DNA of 49,369 bases from an uncultured Proteiniphilum sp. (GCF_937873925.1 NZ_CALNAT010000072.1:1-49369); one strand, 5' to 3'. Shown: positions 35,878 through 44,866, numbered from the stretch's first letter. The notes: generated by a model from the letters alone, not told the origin. Program-made: numbers and translations.

Positions 35878-37092
35878 ATGGACAAAAAAGCATTAACAGA
35901 AAAAGCACAATTACATCTGCAAGTATTATGTTCCGAAATCGGCGAACGCCGTGTAGGAAGCGAAGAAAACCGCAAGGCTACAACATATGCGGAAAAAGTA
36001 TTGAAAGGATCGGGCTGGAAAACAGAATCAACCGAACTATCGGTTATTGACTGGAAAACAAAAGGGGCAACATTGACCTGCAACGGTCAATCATTAGAGG
36101 TATTTTCTTCTCACTATTCATTGGGTTGTTCGGTAAAGGGAGAATTAGTAGCTATAAATAGCATCAGCCAATTGGAGAAGACAGATATTGAAGACAGAAT
36201 CATTCTTCTGTATGGCGAAATTGCTACTCAACAGATTGCACCAAAGAATTTCCCTTTCTGGAATCCCGAAGAACATCAACATCTTATTTCCATATTGGAA
36301 AAAGGCAATCCTAAAGCCCTGATTTGTGCAACAGAGCGTAATTCAGCCACAGCAGGCGGGGTTTATCCGTTCCCATTGTTCGAAGATGGGGATTTCGATA
36401 TCCCTTCGGTTTATATGAAAGATACCGAAGGCGAAAAGTTGCTTGCCTGTTCAGGACAAACAGTTGAATTGGTCTCCAAAGCGGAACGCATTCCCGAAAG
36501 AGCCTTTAATATAATAGGACGAAACACCACTCAATCCAAAGACCGGATTGTCATCACAGCCCATATTGATACTAAAATCGGTACGCCGGGCGCGATAGAT
36601 AACGGAACAGGGGTAGCTATCGTATTGCTGTTGGCGGAATTATTGAAAGATTATTCCGGTAAATATCCCATAGAGTTGGTCTTTTTCAATGGAGAAGATT
36701 ATTACAGTGCACCGGGACAGGTTAAGTATGTAGAACAGAACAAAGGGCGGTTCAACGATCTTCTGTTGAACATAAATATCGACGGAGCCGGATATAAAGA
36801 AGGACTTTCCTGTTTTTCTCCTTTCAATCTGCCGGAAAATATTCTTGATACCCTGCACGAAGTGCTTTGGGACACTCCCGAACTTGTAGAAGGCTTGCCG
36901 TGGTATCAGGGTGACCACAGCCTGTTCCTGCAAAACGGTTGTCCTGCTATTGCCATAAGTTCACAGTGGTTTATTAAAAATATGGAATGTCAGGAACTTA
37001 CCCATACTCCCAAAGATAATCTTAGTATAATCCATTACGAGCGGGTTGTGGAGTGTGCTCTCGGTATTGTGGAGTTGATACGGAAGTTATAA
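35878..37092 (+). CDS. M28 family zinc aminopeptidase
   Basis: The 404-residue protein has the M28 metal site in order: His in VITAHIDTK, bridging Asp in AIDNGTGVA, catalytic and ligand Glu in FFNGEDYYSAPG, Asp in NINIDGAG, and His in LTHTPKDN. A PA-like insert precedes it. It probably removes N-terminal amino acids from peptides. No signal peptide is seen, so it is likely cytoplasmic. The frame is open back to 35767, but that start lies upstream of the promoter, and ATG 35878 is preferred. Confidence 0.9.
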   Translation: MDKKALTEKAQLHLQVLCSEIGERRVGSEENRKATTYAEKVLKGSGWKTESTELSVIDWKTKGATLTCNGQSLEVFSSHYSLGCSVKGELVAINSISQLEKTDIEDRIILLYGEIATQQIAPKNFPFWNPEEHQHLISILEKGNPKALICATERNSATAGGVYPFPLFEDGDFDIPSVYMKDTEGEKLLACSGQTVELVSKAERIPERAFNIIGRNTTQSKDRIVITAHIDTKIGTPGAIDNGTGVAIVLLLAELLKDYSGKYPIELVFFNGEDYYSAPGQVKYVEQNKGRFNDLLLNINIDGAGYKEGLSCFSPFNLPENILDTLHEVLWDTPELVEGLPWYQGDHSLFLQNGCPAIAISSQWFIKNMECQELTHTPKDNLSIIHYERVVECALGIVELIRKL

Positions 37093-37378
37093 TCAGAACA
37101 ATGGCTGCCGAGGGAACTCTTTGCATTCCCCGGTGAAGCCGTTGTAAGGAAAAAAGTATTACCTTTGCCCTTACTAAAACGATTGGATGTTTAAATTTAA
37201 GAAGGAGTCCGTGAAGTAAATAACCTCTGACGTTTCTGTCGAGGTTATCCCTTAGCAACGCTCTGGCATATTCTTGTCCGAGTTATTTTTATGTATATAT
37301 ATTTATAAATCATTGATATGGAAACAAGCATATTGTTTCTGTTCCATATCATTCCCACATCACTAATATTGAAACATC
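37093..37378. other. intergenic gap with two hairpins upstream of the methyltransferase
   Basis: A -7-like TACCTTTG lies at 37160-37167, followed by a 10-codon frame starting ATG near 37188. An 11-pair stem with one bulge (37220-37231 with 37238-37248) comes next, and a second inverted repeat (37314-37323 with 37342-37351) lies 28 bases before the next start codon. No tRNA or known riboswitch was recognised. Confidence 0.5.
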
Positions 37379-38152
37379 ATGAGTAACGAAAATAAATCAA
37401 TTCACGACTTCGACTTCAACTTAATCTGCGAATACTTCTCAAGCGTAGAACGTCAGGGACCGGGCAGCCCCGAAGTAACCCTTAAAGCATTGAGTTTTAT
37501 CGACAATCTGACCGACAGTTCTTGTATTGCCGACCTTGGTTGCGGAACGGGTGGACAAACTATGACGCTGGCCGGAAATGTACCGGGACAGATTATTGGG
37601 CTTGACCTTTTTCCTGAATTTATTAACATATTCAATCGGAATGCGGAACAACTAAACCTCTCCGACAGGGTAAAAGGCATTACAGGTTCAATGGATAATC
37701 TGCTTTTTGAGAAAGAATCTTTAGATCTGATCTGGTCGGAAGGGGCTATCTATAATATCGGTTTTGAGCGAGGATTGAACGAATGGCGCGAGTTCCTGAA
37801 AACGGGTGGCTATGTTGCCGTATCCGAAGCATCGTGGTTTACCAATGAACGTCCTGATGAAATCCACGACTTCTGGATGGCGCATTATACCGAAATAGAC
37901 ACCATCCCAAACAAAGTCGCCCAGATGCAGAACGCAGGTTATATCCCTATTGCCACCTTTATCATTCCCGAAACCTGTTGGACAGAGCATTTCTTCGCTC
38001 CATGTCTCAAGACACAGGAGGCATTTCTGAAGAAACATGCAGGGAGCAAAACCGTCGAAGAACTTATTGCCGGCCAACGCCATGAAAAGGAGTTGTATGA
38101 CAAATACAAAGAGTTCTACGGATATGTGTTCTATATCGGGAAGAAGATATGA
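37379..38152 (+). CDS. class I SAM-dependent methyltransferase
   Basis: The 257-residue protein has the Rossmann motif I IADLGCGTGGQTM (50-62), motif II GLDLFPEF and the post-motif SEGAIYNIGFERGLNEWREFLKTGGYVAVSE pattern typical of small-molecule methyltransferases. The substrate is unknown. Its stop overlaps the start of a broken GNAT gene by four bases (ATGA). Confidence 0.9.
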   Translation: MSNENKSIHDFDFNLICEYFSSVERQGPGSPEVTLKALSFIDNLTDSSCIADLGCGTGGQTMTLAGNVPGQIIGLDLFPEFINIFNRNAEQLNLSDRVKGITGSMDNLLFEKESLDLIWSEGAIYNIGFERGLNEWREFLKTGGYVAVSEASWFTNERPDEIHDFWMAHYTEIDTIPNKVAQMQNAGYIPIATFIIPETCWTEHFFAPCLKTQEAFLKKHAGSKTVEELIAGQRHEKELYDKYKEFYGYVFYIGKKI

Positions 38153-38399
38153 GTAAAGATACAATAATCAGAAAGATTCTTCCGAAGGAATATTCCTTTA
38201 TGGAAGACATTATGTACGAAGTCATTTATCATCCCGACCCCAGGAACCCTTATCCAAAAGATATAATATACCTGCCGCAAGTGCGGGTATATTGGGATAT
38301 TGGGGAAAAGGGAATGACGACCATTGCTTGGTGGAAGCCTCATCGGGAATGAAGAATTTTTTAAAAGAAGATATTCTTTTCACAGTGGATAGCAAATAA
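38149..38399 (+). pseudogene. GNAT acetyltransferase, N-terminal remnant with frameshift
   Basis: The first 55 codons (ILPKEYSFMEDIMYEVIYHP...) match the N-terminal helix pair of GNAT proteins. Near 38305-38313 (GGGGAAAAGGGAATG) the match moves to the next frame, where NDDHCLVEASSGM follows as expected in the family. That frame ends at 38399, far short of the acetyl-CoA-binding motif. So the gene has both a frameshift at a purine-run and loss of its C-terminal half. Its start is coupled to the methyltransferase stop, so an intact ancestor was probably cotranscribed. Confidence 0.7.
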
Positions 38400-38426
38400 A
38401 TTTTCATAGGTATCATTCCAGAGTGA

Positions 38427-38469
38427 AAGCCTATCATTATGATAAAAAACTTATCATAATGATAGGCTT
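38427..38469 (+). promoter_or_regulatory. 19-bp perfect inverted repeat made of two palindromes; probable activator site, also terminator-like
   Basis: Arms 38427-38445 and 38451-38469 are perfectly complementary. Each contains a smaller 13-bp palindrome, TATCATTATGATA (38432-38444) and TATCATAATGATA (38452-38464), with centres exactly 20 bp apart. They lie about 110-130 bp upstream of the predicted sigma54 start site, where NtrC-type activators bind. The stem is followed by GTTTTTAT, so termination of upstream transcription is also possible. Confidence 0.65.
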
Positions 38470-38502
38470 AGTTTTTATATAACCTTTTGCCATTAACAGT
38501 TA

Positions 38503-38515
38503 ATCATCTGATGAT
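38503..38515 (+). promoter_or_regulatory. third palindrome (ATCATCTGATGAT), candidate activator site
   Basis: It resembles the two upstream palindromes with a wider centre. Its centre is 51 bp from the nearest of them and about 60 bp upstream of the predicted start. Confidence 0.4.
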
Positions 38516-38542
38516 AAGTCAAATATAATCAACAAGGTTAGT

Positions 38543-38559
38543 TTGGCATAGATATGGCA
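38543..38559 (+). promoter_or_regulatory. sigma54 (RpoN) -24/-12 promoter of the kdp operon
   Basis: TTGGCATAGATATGGCA matches TTGGCAyrN4TTGCw with the invariant GG and GC separated by the required 10 bases. One base of the -12 box differs (TGGC for TTGC). The start site would be near 38570, 37 bases before the first frame. The locus encodes an NtrC-type activator, as such a promoter needs. Confidence 0.75.
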
Positions 38560-38606
38560 TATAAAAGAAGAGAAACAAAAGAACATATGTTAAATTAAAA
38601 AAGAAT

Positions 38607-38693
38607 ATGATGTTGACAGTAATATTAATAGTAGCGGGTATAGCCTGTTTTGGACTATTTTATAAATCAATTGACTTTTTTGAAAAAATATGA
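38607..38693 (+). CDS. 28-residue single-helix membrane peptide, first gene of the kdp operon
   Basis: Two adjacent ATG codons open a frame of 28 residues (MMLTVILIVAGIACFGLFYK then SIDFFEKI) with one hydrophobic helix and a short charged C-terminus. It resembles KdpF in size and form, though KdpF proper is encoded further on. Its TGA overlaps the next ATG (ATGA at 38690), which argues that it is translated. Its function is unknown; it may stabilise a membrane complex. Confidence 0.6.
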   Translation: MMLTVILIVAGIACFGLFYKSIDFFEKI

Positions 38694-39049
38694 AACCAAG
38701 ACTAGACCAATATTTTAAGAGATGGATCCCGGAAGCCTATTCTTATGATATAACAAATAAAGAAATAGATAAAGAAGTGGAGGATTATAAAATCCTTCAT
38801 TATCTGGGATGGTTTTGCGCAAAACATTTTGGTGAATTAAAAGCTTCCGAGATCCTAAAAATGATCACTTCTTTATATGAATCAGAAGATTTATTCATAC
38901 AAAATGCCATAGAAAATGAATTTCTAACGGTTTTAACATTCAATCTCGGTGTAGATAATTTAATAGAAATAATAAAGACACTTCCACAAGATTTACAAAC
39001 TGTATATATAAAAGTCCTTTTAGAAATAACAAAAGAAAAGAAAATATGA
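38690..39049 (+). CDS. hypothetical 119-residue protein inside the kdp operon
   Basis: The protein is helical and acidic, with no membrane segment. The part LKMITSLYESEDLFIQNAIENEFLTVL recalls small helical domain proteins (DUF-type, some linked to immunity-like families), but I cannot name the family. It overlaps both neighbours by ATGA: the 28-residue peptide before and KdpF after. Position implies a role tied to potassium uptake, perhaps regulating the KdpFABC complex; this is inference. Confidence 0.75.
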   Translation: MKPRLDQYFKRWIPEAYSYDITNKEIDKEVEDYKILHYLGWFCAKHFGELKASEILKMITSLYESEDLFIQNAIENEFLTVLTFNLGVDNLIEIIKTLPQDLQTVYIKVLLEITKEKKI

Positions 39050-39123
39050 TAGCATTATTAGTTGTTGCAATCGGAGTATTCGGGTATATCTGCTACGTAC
39101 TGATAAACCCTGAAAATTTTTAA
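39046..39123 (+). CDS. kdpF: potassium-transporting ATPase small subunit KdpF
   Basis: The 25-residue frame MIALLVVAIGVFGYICYVLI then NPENF is a single transmembrane helix ending in the NPE/F tail characteristic of KdpF (family members end LINPEKF or similar). KdpF stabilises the KdpABC complex in the membrane. Its ATG overlaps the preceding stop. It lies 173 bases before kdpA, further than usual. Confidence 0.85.
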   Translation: MIALLVVAIGVFGYICYVLINPENF

Positions 39124-39137
39124 ATAAGAAGTGAGAT

Positions 39138-39263
39138 ATGAAAAGTAAGAATATAATAGATATTCCCAGATTAAGAAAATCAGTTTCCATAGGGCAATCC
39201 GCCAAGTCGTCTCATTTGTTGATTGTGGTTCTGGTAAAATTGCCACAATGGGGATTATTATAA
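39138..39263 (+). other. 41-codon frame between kdpF and kdpA
   Basis: The 173-base gap holds an ATG frame of 41 residues (MKSKNIIDIPRLRKSVSIGQ...), starting 14 bases after kdpF and preceded by a purine-rich stretch. It has a basic N-terminus and a hydrophobic middle. Nothing is recognisable, and it may be a chance frame in a leader of kdpA. Confidence 0.2.
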
Positions 39264-39296
39264 AACTCATTCAGAACTGAAATTTAAAAGAAAAAT

Positions 39297-40985
39297 ATGA
39301 ACACAGAAATTTTAGGAATAATCGTAATGTTTACCTTGTCTATATTGCTGGCAATACCGTTCGGTAAATACATTGCAAAAGTTTACGGTGGTGAGAAAAC
39401 ATTACTTGATCCGGTCCTCAATCCGATAGAAAAGATTTTTTATAAGATAAGCGGCATCAATCCGCAAACAGAAATGAACTGGAAACAACAGATGATAGCA
39501 TTGCTAACTATTAATATGGTCTGGTTCTTGTTAGGAATGCTGATTTTAATGACTCAGGGAAGCCTGCCATTAAATCCGGATAAAAACCCCGGTATGTCCG
39601 CGGATTTGGCCTTCAATACTGTCATCTCATTTGTGGTAAACTGTAATCTACAACATTATTCAGGAGAAACAGGCTTGAGCTATCTGGGGCAATTTTGGTT
39701 AATGTTCTTACAATTTGTAAGTGCCGGTACAGGAATGGCGGCAGCTGTAGTGGTATTTAGAGCATTCAGAGACAAGTCTACAACAAGCCTCGGCAACTTT
39801 TACAATTACTTTGTAAAATCCTGTACCCGAATATTGTTACCGGTGTCATTTGTTCTCGCATTCATTCTGTCTTTTGAAGGTACGCCAATGACATTTGAAG
39901 GCAAGGATAGCATCACTACACTGCAAGGAGATACGGTAGAGGTGTCCAGAGGGCCTGCGGCAGCATTTGTTCCCATCAAACACGTTGGAACAAATGGTGG
40001 AGGTTTCTTTGGAGTAAACTCGGCACATCCTTTTGAAAATCCTTCTTATTTATCCAATATGGCAGAAATGATAGGACAGCTTATCATTCCTATGGCTATG
40101 GTTTTTGCATTTGGCTATTTTATCAGAAGACGAAAATTATCGTGGATGATATTTGGTGTAATGACTGCAGGTTTTTTAATGCTTGCCATACCAAATATCA
40201 ACATGGAAATGAACGGTAATCCGGCTATTGCTGCGATGGGAATTGATGATTCACTTGGGGCGATGGAAGGAAAAGAAATACGTCTGGGGGCACCGGCATC
40301 AGGATTTTGGAGCATTGTTACTACCGTAATATCAACCGGTTCTGTAAATTCCATGCACGACAGTTCAATGGCACTATCAGGAATGAACGAATTATTGGCT
40401 ATGATGATTAACAGCTTTTATGGAGGTGTTGGCGTCGGAATTCTAAACTTTTTCATCTTTATTATTCTGGCTGTATTTATCAGCGGTTTAATGGTAGGAA
40501 GAACTCCTGAATTTCTAGGAAAAAAGGTAGAAACAAGAGAAATGAAAATTGCTATGATTATAGCCCTATTGCACCCGTTCCTCATATTGGTCGGTACCGC
40601 GTTAGCTGCTGCATTGCCACAATATACAATGGCAACACTTAATAACCCTGGATTTCACGGACTGAGCGAGATGCTTTATGAATATACTTCTGCATCTGCC
40701 AACAACGGAAGTGGCTTTGAAGGGTTGGGAGATAATACACTCTGGTGGAACATCAGCACAGGTTTTGTGCTTATACTTTCCCGTTTCTTACCAATCATTG
40801 GGCCCGTGGCAATAGCAGGATTACTCGCCGAAAAGAAATTTATACCGGAAGGTGATGGAACGTTAAAAACAGATACTGCCACGTTTGGCCTAATGGTATT
40901 TGCTGTTATCGCTATTGTGGCAGCATTAGCATTCTTCCCTGTATTGGCATTAGGACCTATCGCAGAATATTTCTCATTGTATTAA
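39297..40985 (+). CDS. kdpA: potassium-transporting ATPase subunit A
   Basis: The 562-residue multi-helix protein is the K+-binding, channel-like subunit of the KdpFABC pump. Four pore-loop regions are visible, including VNCNLQHYSGE, GTNGGGFFGVNSAHPFENP and SANNGSGFEG, whose glycines form the selectivity filter. Length matches the E. coli subunit (557). kdpB follows after 22 bases. Confidence 0.97.
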   Translation: MNTEILGIIVMFTLSILLAIPFGKYIAKVYGGEKTLLDPVLNPIEKIFYKISGINPQTEMNWKQQMIALLTINMVWFLLGMLILMTQGSLPLNPDKNPGMSADLAFNTVISFVVNCNLQHYSGETGLSYLGQFWLMFLQFVSAGTGMAAAVVVFRAFRDKSTTSLGNFYNYFVKSCTRILLPVSFVLAFILSFEGTPMTFEGKDSITTLQGDTVEVSRGPAAAFVPIKHVGTNGGGFFGVNSAHPFENPSYLSNMAEMIGQLIIPMAMVFAFGYFIRRRKLSWMIFGVMTAGFLMLAIPNINMEMNGNPAIAAMGIDDSLGAMEGKEIRLGAPASGFWSIVTTVISTGSVNSMHDSSMALSGMNELLAMMINSFYGGVGVGILNFFIFIILAVFISGLMVGRTPEFLGKKVETREMKIAMIIALLHPFLILVGTALAAALPQYTMATLNNPGFHGLSEMLYEYTSASANNGSGFEGLGDNTLWWNISTGFVLILSRFLPIIGPVAIAGLLAEKKFIPEGDGTLKTDTATFGLMVFAVIAIVAALAFFPVLALGPIAEYFSLY

Positions 40986-41007
40986 AAACTGATTAAAGAA
41001 TATAAAG

Positions 41008-43017
41008 ATGAACAATAATCATTCATTGTTTCAAAAAGAAATGGTTCAGAAAGCTGTGGAACAATCTTTTGTGAAACTAAACCCGAAAATAATGTTCCAT
41101 AATCCGGTGATGTTTACCGTTTGGATAGGAACAATAGTTATGCTGATTGTAAGCTTTTGGACATTGACCGGAGCTCAGGGACAAGGAAATTTTGGATATA
41201 ATTTTATAGTATTTGTCATATTATTGCTGACTTTATTATTTGCAAACTTCGCAGAGGCTAATGCTGAAGCAAGAGGGAAAGCGCAGGCAGATAGCCTTCG
41301 TAAAACGAGAGAGGAAACCCCTGCTAAATTAAAAAACGGAATAACCATTTCTTCTGTTCAATTACAAAAAGGAGATGTATTCATTTGTGAAGCAGGAGAT
41401 GTAATTCCTTCCGATGGAGAAATTATTGAAGGACTGGCAACCATTGACGAAAGTGCCATTACCGGCGAATCTGCTCCCGTGATCAGGGAAGCAGGTGGCG
41501 ATAAAAGTTCAGTAACTGGCGGAACAAAAGTATTATCTGATAAAATAGTGGTCCAAGTAACTACACAGCCCGGCGAGAGTTTCCTGGATAAAATGATTGC
41601 CTTGGTGGAAGGAGCTGCCAGGCAAAAAACACCTAACGAAATCGCATTGACTATTTTACTGGCAGGATTTACACTGGTATTTATCATCGTATGTGTAACA
41701 TTAAAGCCATTTGCTGATTATACAAATGTAAGCATAACCATAGCATCTTTCATTTCGCTATTTGTCTGTCTTATTCCGACAACTATCGGCGGTTTGTTAT
41801 CAGCCATCGGCATTGCAGGTATGGATAGAGCTTTGAGAGCCAATGTAATTACCAAAAGTGGCAAAGCGGTGGAAACGGCCGGTGATATTGACGTCTTGCT
41901 ATTGGACAAAACAGGTACTATAACCATAGGAAATCGTAAGGCAACACATTTTCATCCTGCAAATGGAATTGACGAAAAAAAAATGATTAAAGCAGCTGTT
42001 TTAAGTTCTATGGCAGATGAGACACCGGAAGGCAAATCTATCATCGAACTGGCGGGGATCCATCCGTTAAGTTATGGGATCGAAAAACCTGAATTCATCA
42101 AGTTTACTGCAGAAACAAGAAGTTCCGGCATTGATTATGAAAATACCCGTATCCGCAAAGGTGCAACTGATGCGATTAAGAATATTGTAACACGGGCAGA
42201 TAATACATTTCCGGCAGAGGTTGAGGAAAAAGTGAAAAACATTTCTCAAAATGGAGGAACTCCTCTGGTAGTTTCCGAAAATGAAAAGGTATTGGGAGTT
42301 ATAGAGTTACAGGATATTATCAAGCCAGGCATTCAAGAGCGTTTTGAACGCCTTCGTAAAATGGGAATTAAAACCGTAATGGTGACGGGAGACAATCCAT
42401 TGACCGCAAAATTTATTGCAGAGAAAGCCGGAGTGGATGATTTTATCGCCGAGGCAAAGCCGGAAGACAAGATGAACTACATCAAGAAGGAACAAGCGGA
42501 AGGTCGTCTGGTGGCAATGATGGGAGATGGAACAAATGATGCTCCGGCACTGGCTCAAGCCGATGTGGGCGTAGCGATGAACAATGGAACTCAAGCTGCT
42601 AAAGAAGCAGGTAATATGGTTGATCTGGACAATGATCCTACCAAGTTGATTGAGGTAGTGGAAATAGGCAAGCAATTACTTATGACAAGAGGAACATTGA
42701 CCACTTTCAGTATTGCCAATGACGTAGCCAAATATTTCGCCATTATCCCGGCATTGTTTATTACGGCTATTCCGGCATTACAAGGCTTAAATATAATGAA
42801 TCTACACAGTCCTGAAAGTGCCATTTTGTCGGCTGTGATATTTAATGCAATAATTATTCCGCTACTTATTCCTTTGGCTTTAAAAGGTGTAGCCTATAAG
42901 CCAATCGGTGCAAGCGCACTTCTTCGCAGGAACTTGTTGATATTTGGCCTCGGGGGCATTTTAGTTCCTTTTGCTGGAATAAAGCTGATAGATATGGCTA
43001 TCTCGTTTTTCTTTTAA
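41008..43017 (+). CDS. kdpB: potassium-transporting ATPase subunit B (P-type catalytic subunit)
   Basis: The 669-residue P-type ATPase drives KdpA. The phosphorylated residue is Asp300 in LLLDKTGTITIG. TGES (AITGESAPV) and GDGTNDAPALAQADVGVAMN are present, and the nucleotide-binding domain has the Kdp-type KGAT region instead of HP. It is AT-rich (about 35% G+C in one hand-counted line). Confidence 0.97.
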   Translation: MNNNHSLFQKEMVQKAVEQSFVKLNPKIMFHNPVMFTVWIGTIVMLIVSFWTLTGAQGQGNFGYNFIVFVILLLTLLFANFAEANAEARGKAQADSLRKTREETPAKLKNGITISSVQLQKGDVFICEAGDVIPSDGEIIEGLATIDESAITGESAPVIREAGGDKSSVTGGTKVLSDKIVVQVTTQPGESFLDKMIALVEGAARQKTPNEIALTILLAGFTLVFIIVCVTLKPFADYTNVSITIASFISLFVCLIPTTIGGLLSAIGIAGMDRALRANVITKSGKAVETAGDIDVLLLDKTGTITIGNRKATHFHPANGIDEKKMIKAAVLSSMADETPEGKSIIELAGIHPLSYGIEKPEFIKFTAETRSSGIDYENTRIRKGATDAIKNIVTRADNTFPAEVEEKVKNISQNGGTPLVVSENEKVLGVIELQDIIKPGIQERFERLRKMGIKTVMVTGDNPLTAKFIAEKAGVDDFIAEAKPEDKMNYIKKEQAEGRLVAMMGDGTNDAPALAQADVGVAMNNGTQAAKEAGNMVDLDNDPTKLIEVVEIGKQLLMTRGTLTTFSIANDVAKYFAIIPALFITAIPALQGLNIMNLHSPESAILSAVIFNAIIIPLLIPLALKGVAYKPIGASALLRRNLLIFGLGGILVPFAGIKLIDMAISFFF

Positions 43018-43042
43018 TCATTTAAATAAAATAATAAGCACA

Positions 43043-43606
43043 ATGAAAAAACATATTTTGTCCGCAATCAAATTGACCGTTGTGATGATTCTGTTTTTTA
43101 CAGTAATTTATCCATTAGCAGTTTGGGGTGTAGCACAGTTCGCTCCCAATTCAGGAAAGGGAGAGATTATTGAGCATAATGGTAAAAAGTATTATTCTAA
43201 CATTGGACAGGCATTTACCGACGATAAATATTTCTGGTCACGCCCATCAGCAGTAGACTATAACGCATCCGGTTCGGGAGGAAGCAACAAAGGCCCTTCC
43301 AATGAAAAATATCTTGCAGAAGTACAGGCGCTTATTGATACATTTTTAGTACACAATCCCGGTATAGACAAATCTGAAATTCCGGTTGATCTGGTTACCG
43401 CAAGCGGAAGTGGTTTAGATCCTGATTTTTCAGTGCAGGCAGCCAAAGTACAAGTGAAAAGGATTGCCAGAATTAGAAATATTGATGAAGCAAAATTAAA
43501 TCAATTGATTGAGGAACATACCGAAAAACCCTTATTGGGAATATTTGGCCCTGAAAAAGTGAACGTGTTAAAACTGAACATCGCATTGGATGAAATAAGC
43601 AAATAA
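43043..43606 (+). CDS. kdpC: potassium-transporting ATPase subunit C
   Basis: The 187-residue protein has one N-terminal membrane helix and the KdpC domain with RPSAVDYNASGSGGSNKGPSN near residues 72-92 and SGSGLDPDFSVQAAKVQVKRIA near 122-143. KdpC increases the ATP affinity of KdpB. It completes kdpFABC. The 135 bases to the next gene contain no clear terminator. Confidence 0.97.
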   Translation: MKKHILSAIKLTVVMILFFTVIYPLAVWGVAQFAPNSGKGEIIEHNGKKYYSNIGQAFTDDKYFWSRPSAVDYNASGSGGSNKGPSNEKYLAEVQALIDTFLVHNPGIDKSEIPVDLVTASGSGLDPDFSVQAAKVQVKRIARIRNIDEAKLNQLIEEHTEKPLLGIFGPEKVNVLKLNIALDEISK

Positions 43607-43741
43607 TCAAAATAGGATTTCGACTGGTTATCCAAAAAATGTATGTGTAGCCATTTTGAAAATATTCTACACAATAAAACTACTTTTAATATATGTTGTT
43701 TTTATATTGGGGTCTTGAGAACTAAAGAAATCATTTAAACG

Positions 43742-44866
43742 ATGGATGAAGATAGAAAAAGTGCTGAATATTTTCTCAATTTGATAAAACAATCAAAAAG
43801 AGGTAAATTCAAATTATATATCGGTATGATTGCCGGAGTCGGCAAAACTTATAGGATGTTGCAGGAGGCCCGTATTCTTTTGGAAGGAGGAGTAGGTGTC
43901 AAAATTGGCTATATAGAGACACATAACAGAAAAGAAACTGTAGCATTATTGGAGGGAATACCTATAATTCCAAGAAGAAAAATTTTTTATAAGGGCAAGG
44001 GATTGGAAGAACTTGATGTACAAGCCGTAATAAATCTACATCCGGAAGTTGTCATTATAGATGAATTAGCGCATACTAATGTAGAAGGAAGTAAAAATGA
44101 GAAACGCTGGCAGGATGTTCTTGAAATACTGGAAGCCGGCATCAATGTGATAAGTGCCGTAAATGTCCAACACATCGAAAGTCTGAATGAAGACGTTCAA
44201 AAAATTACAAGCATAAATGTAAGCGAACGGATTCCGGATAAAATTGTGGCAATGGCAGATGAAGTGGTGAATATTGACCTATCCGCAGATGACCTGATAA
44301 CGAGACTTAAAGACAGGAAAATATATCCAGAGGATAAAATACAGGCCGCTCTATCCAATTTTTTTAAAACAGAGCATATTCTTCGATTAAGAGAGCTCGC
44401 CCTGAAAGAAGTAGCAAGCCATGTCCTAAAAAAAATGGATAATGAAATGTCCCCTCCTCAACCCTGGTTGCATAAAAATTTTATGGCATGTATCGGAAGC
44501 AATGGAAAAAAGGCAAATAACATAATTAGAAAAACAGCTCGTCTGGCTAATTATTATAGTGGAGAATGGTATGTATTATATGTGCAAACTCCTCAAGAAA
44601 GGGTCGAGAAAATAGCGCTAAATAACCAAAGAAAACTGATTAACAGTTTCAAAATGGCTGTTGAATTAGGAGGGCAAGTAATACAATTAAAACATAAGAA
44701 TATACCAATGGCAATCCTGGAACAAGCTATTAAGAAAAATGTATCAACCATATGCATCGGAATGCCTTATATTAGCAGATGGCGTATGCTGGCATATGTC
44801 GGTATATATAAAAAGATATTGGAAGAATTGAAGAAAGAGGGTATAGACTTAATCATTTTGTCATGA
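43742..44866 (+). CDS. stand-alone KdpD sensor domain (KdpD N-terminal + USP domains, no kinase)
   Basis: The 374-residue protein is the cytoplasmic N-terminal part of KdpD only. The KdpD domain (1-about 225) has Walker A GMIAGVGKTY (28-37) and Walker B VVIIDELAHTN (103-113), and a universal-stress-protein-like domain follows to the end. The four-helix membrane anchor, GAF and kinase domains of classical KdpD are missing. Its stop overlaps the start of a separate histidine kinase (ATGA), so the sensor and kinase functions are encoded apart. In KdpD this region senses K+ and c-di-AMP or ATP in various species. Confidence 0.92.
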   Translation: MDEDRKSAEYFLNLIKQSKRGKFKLYIGMIAGVGKTYRMLQEARILLEGGVGVKIGYIETHNRKETVALLEGIPIIPRRKIFYKGKGLEELDVQAVINLHPEVVIIDELAHTNVEGSKNEKRWQDVLEILEAGINVISAVNVQHIESLNEDVQKITSINVSERIPDKIVAMADEVVNIDLSADDLITRLKDRKIYPEDKIQAALSNFFKTEHILRLRELALKEVASHVLKKMDNEMSPPQPWLHKNFMACIGSNGKKANNIIRKTARLANYYSGEWYVLYVQTPQERVEKIALNNQRKLINSFKMAVELGGQVIQLKHKNIPMAILEQAIKKNVSTICIGMPYISRWRMLAYVGIYKKILEELKKEGIDLIILS

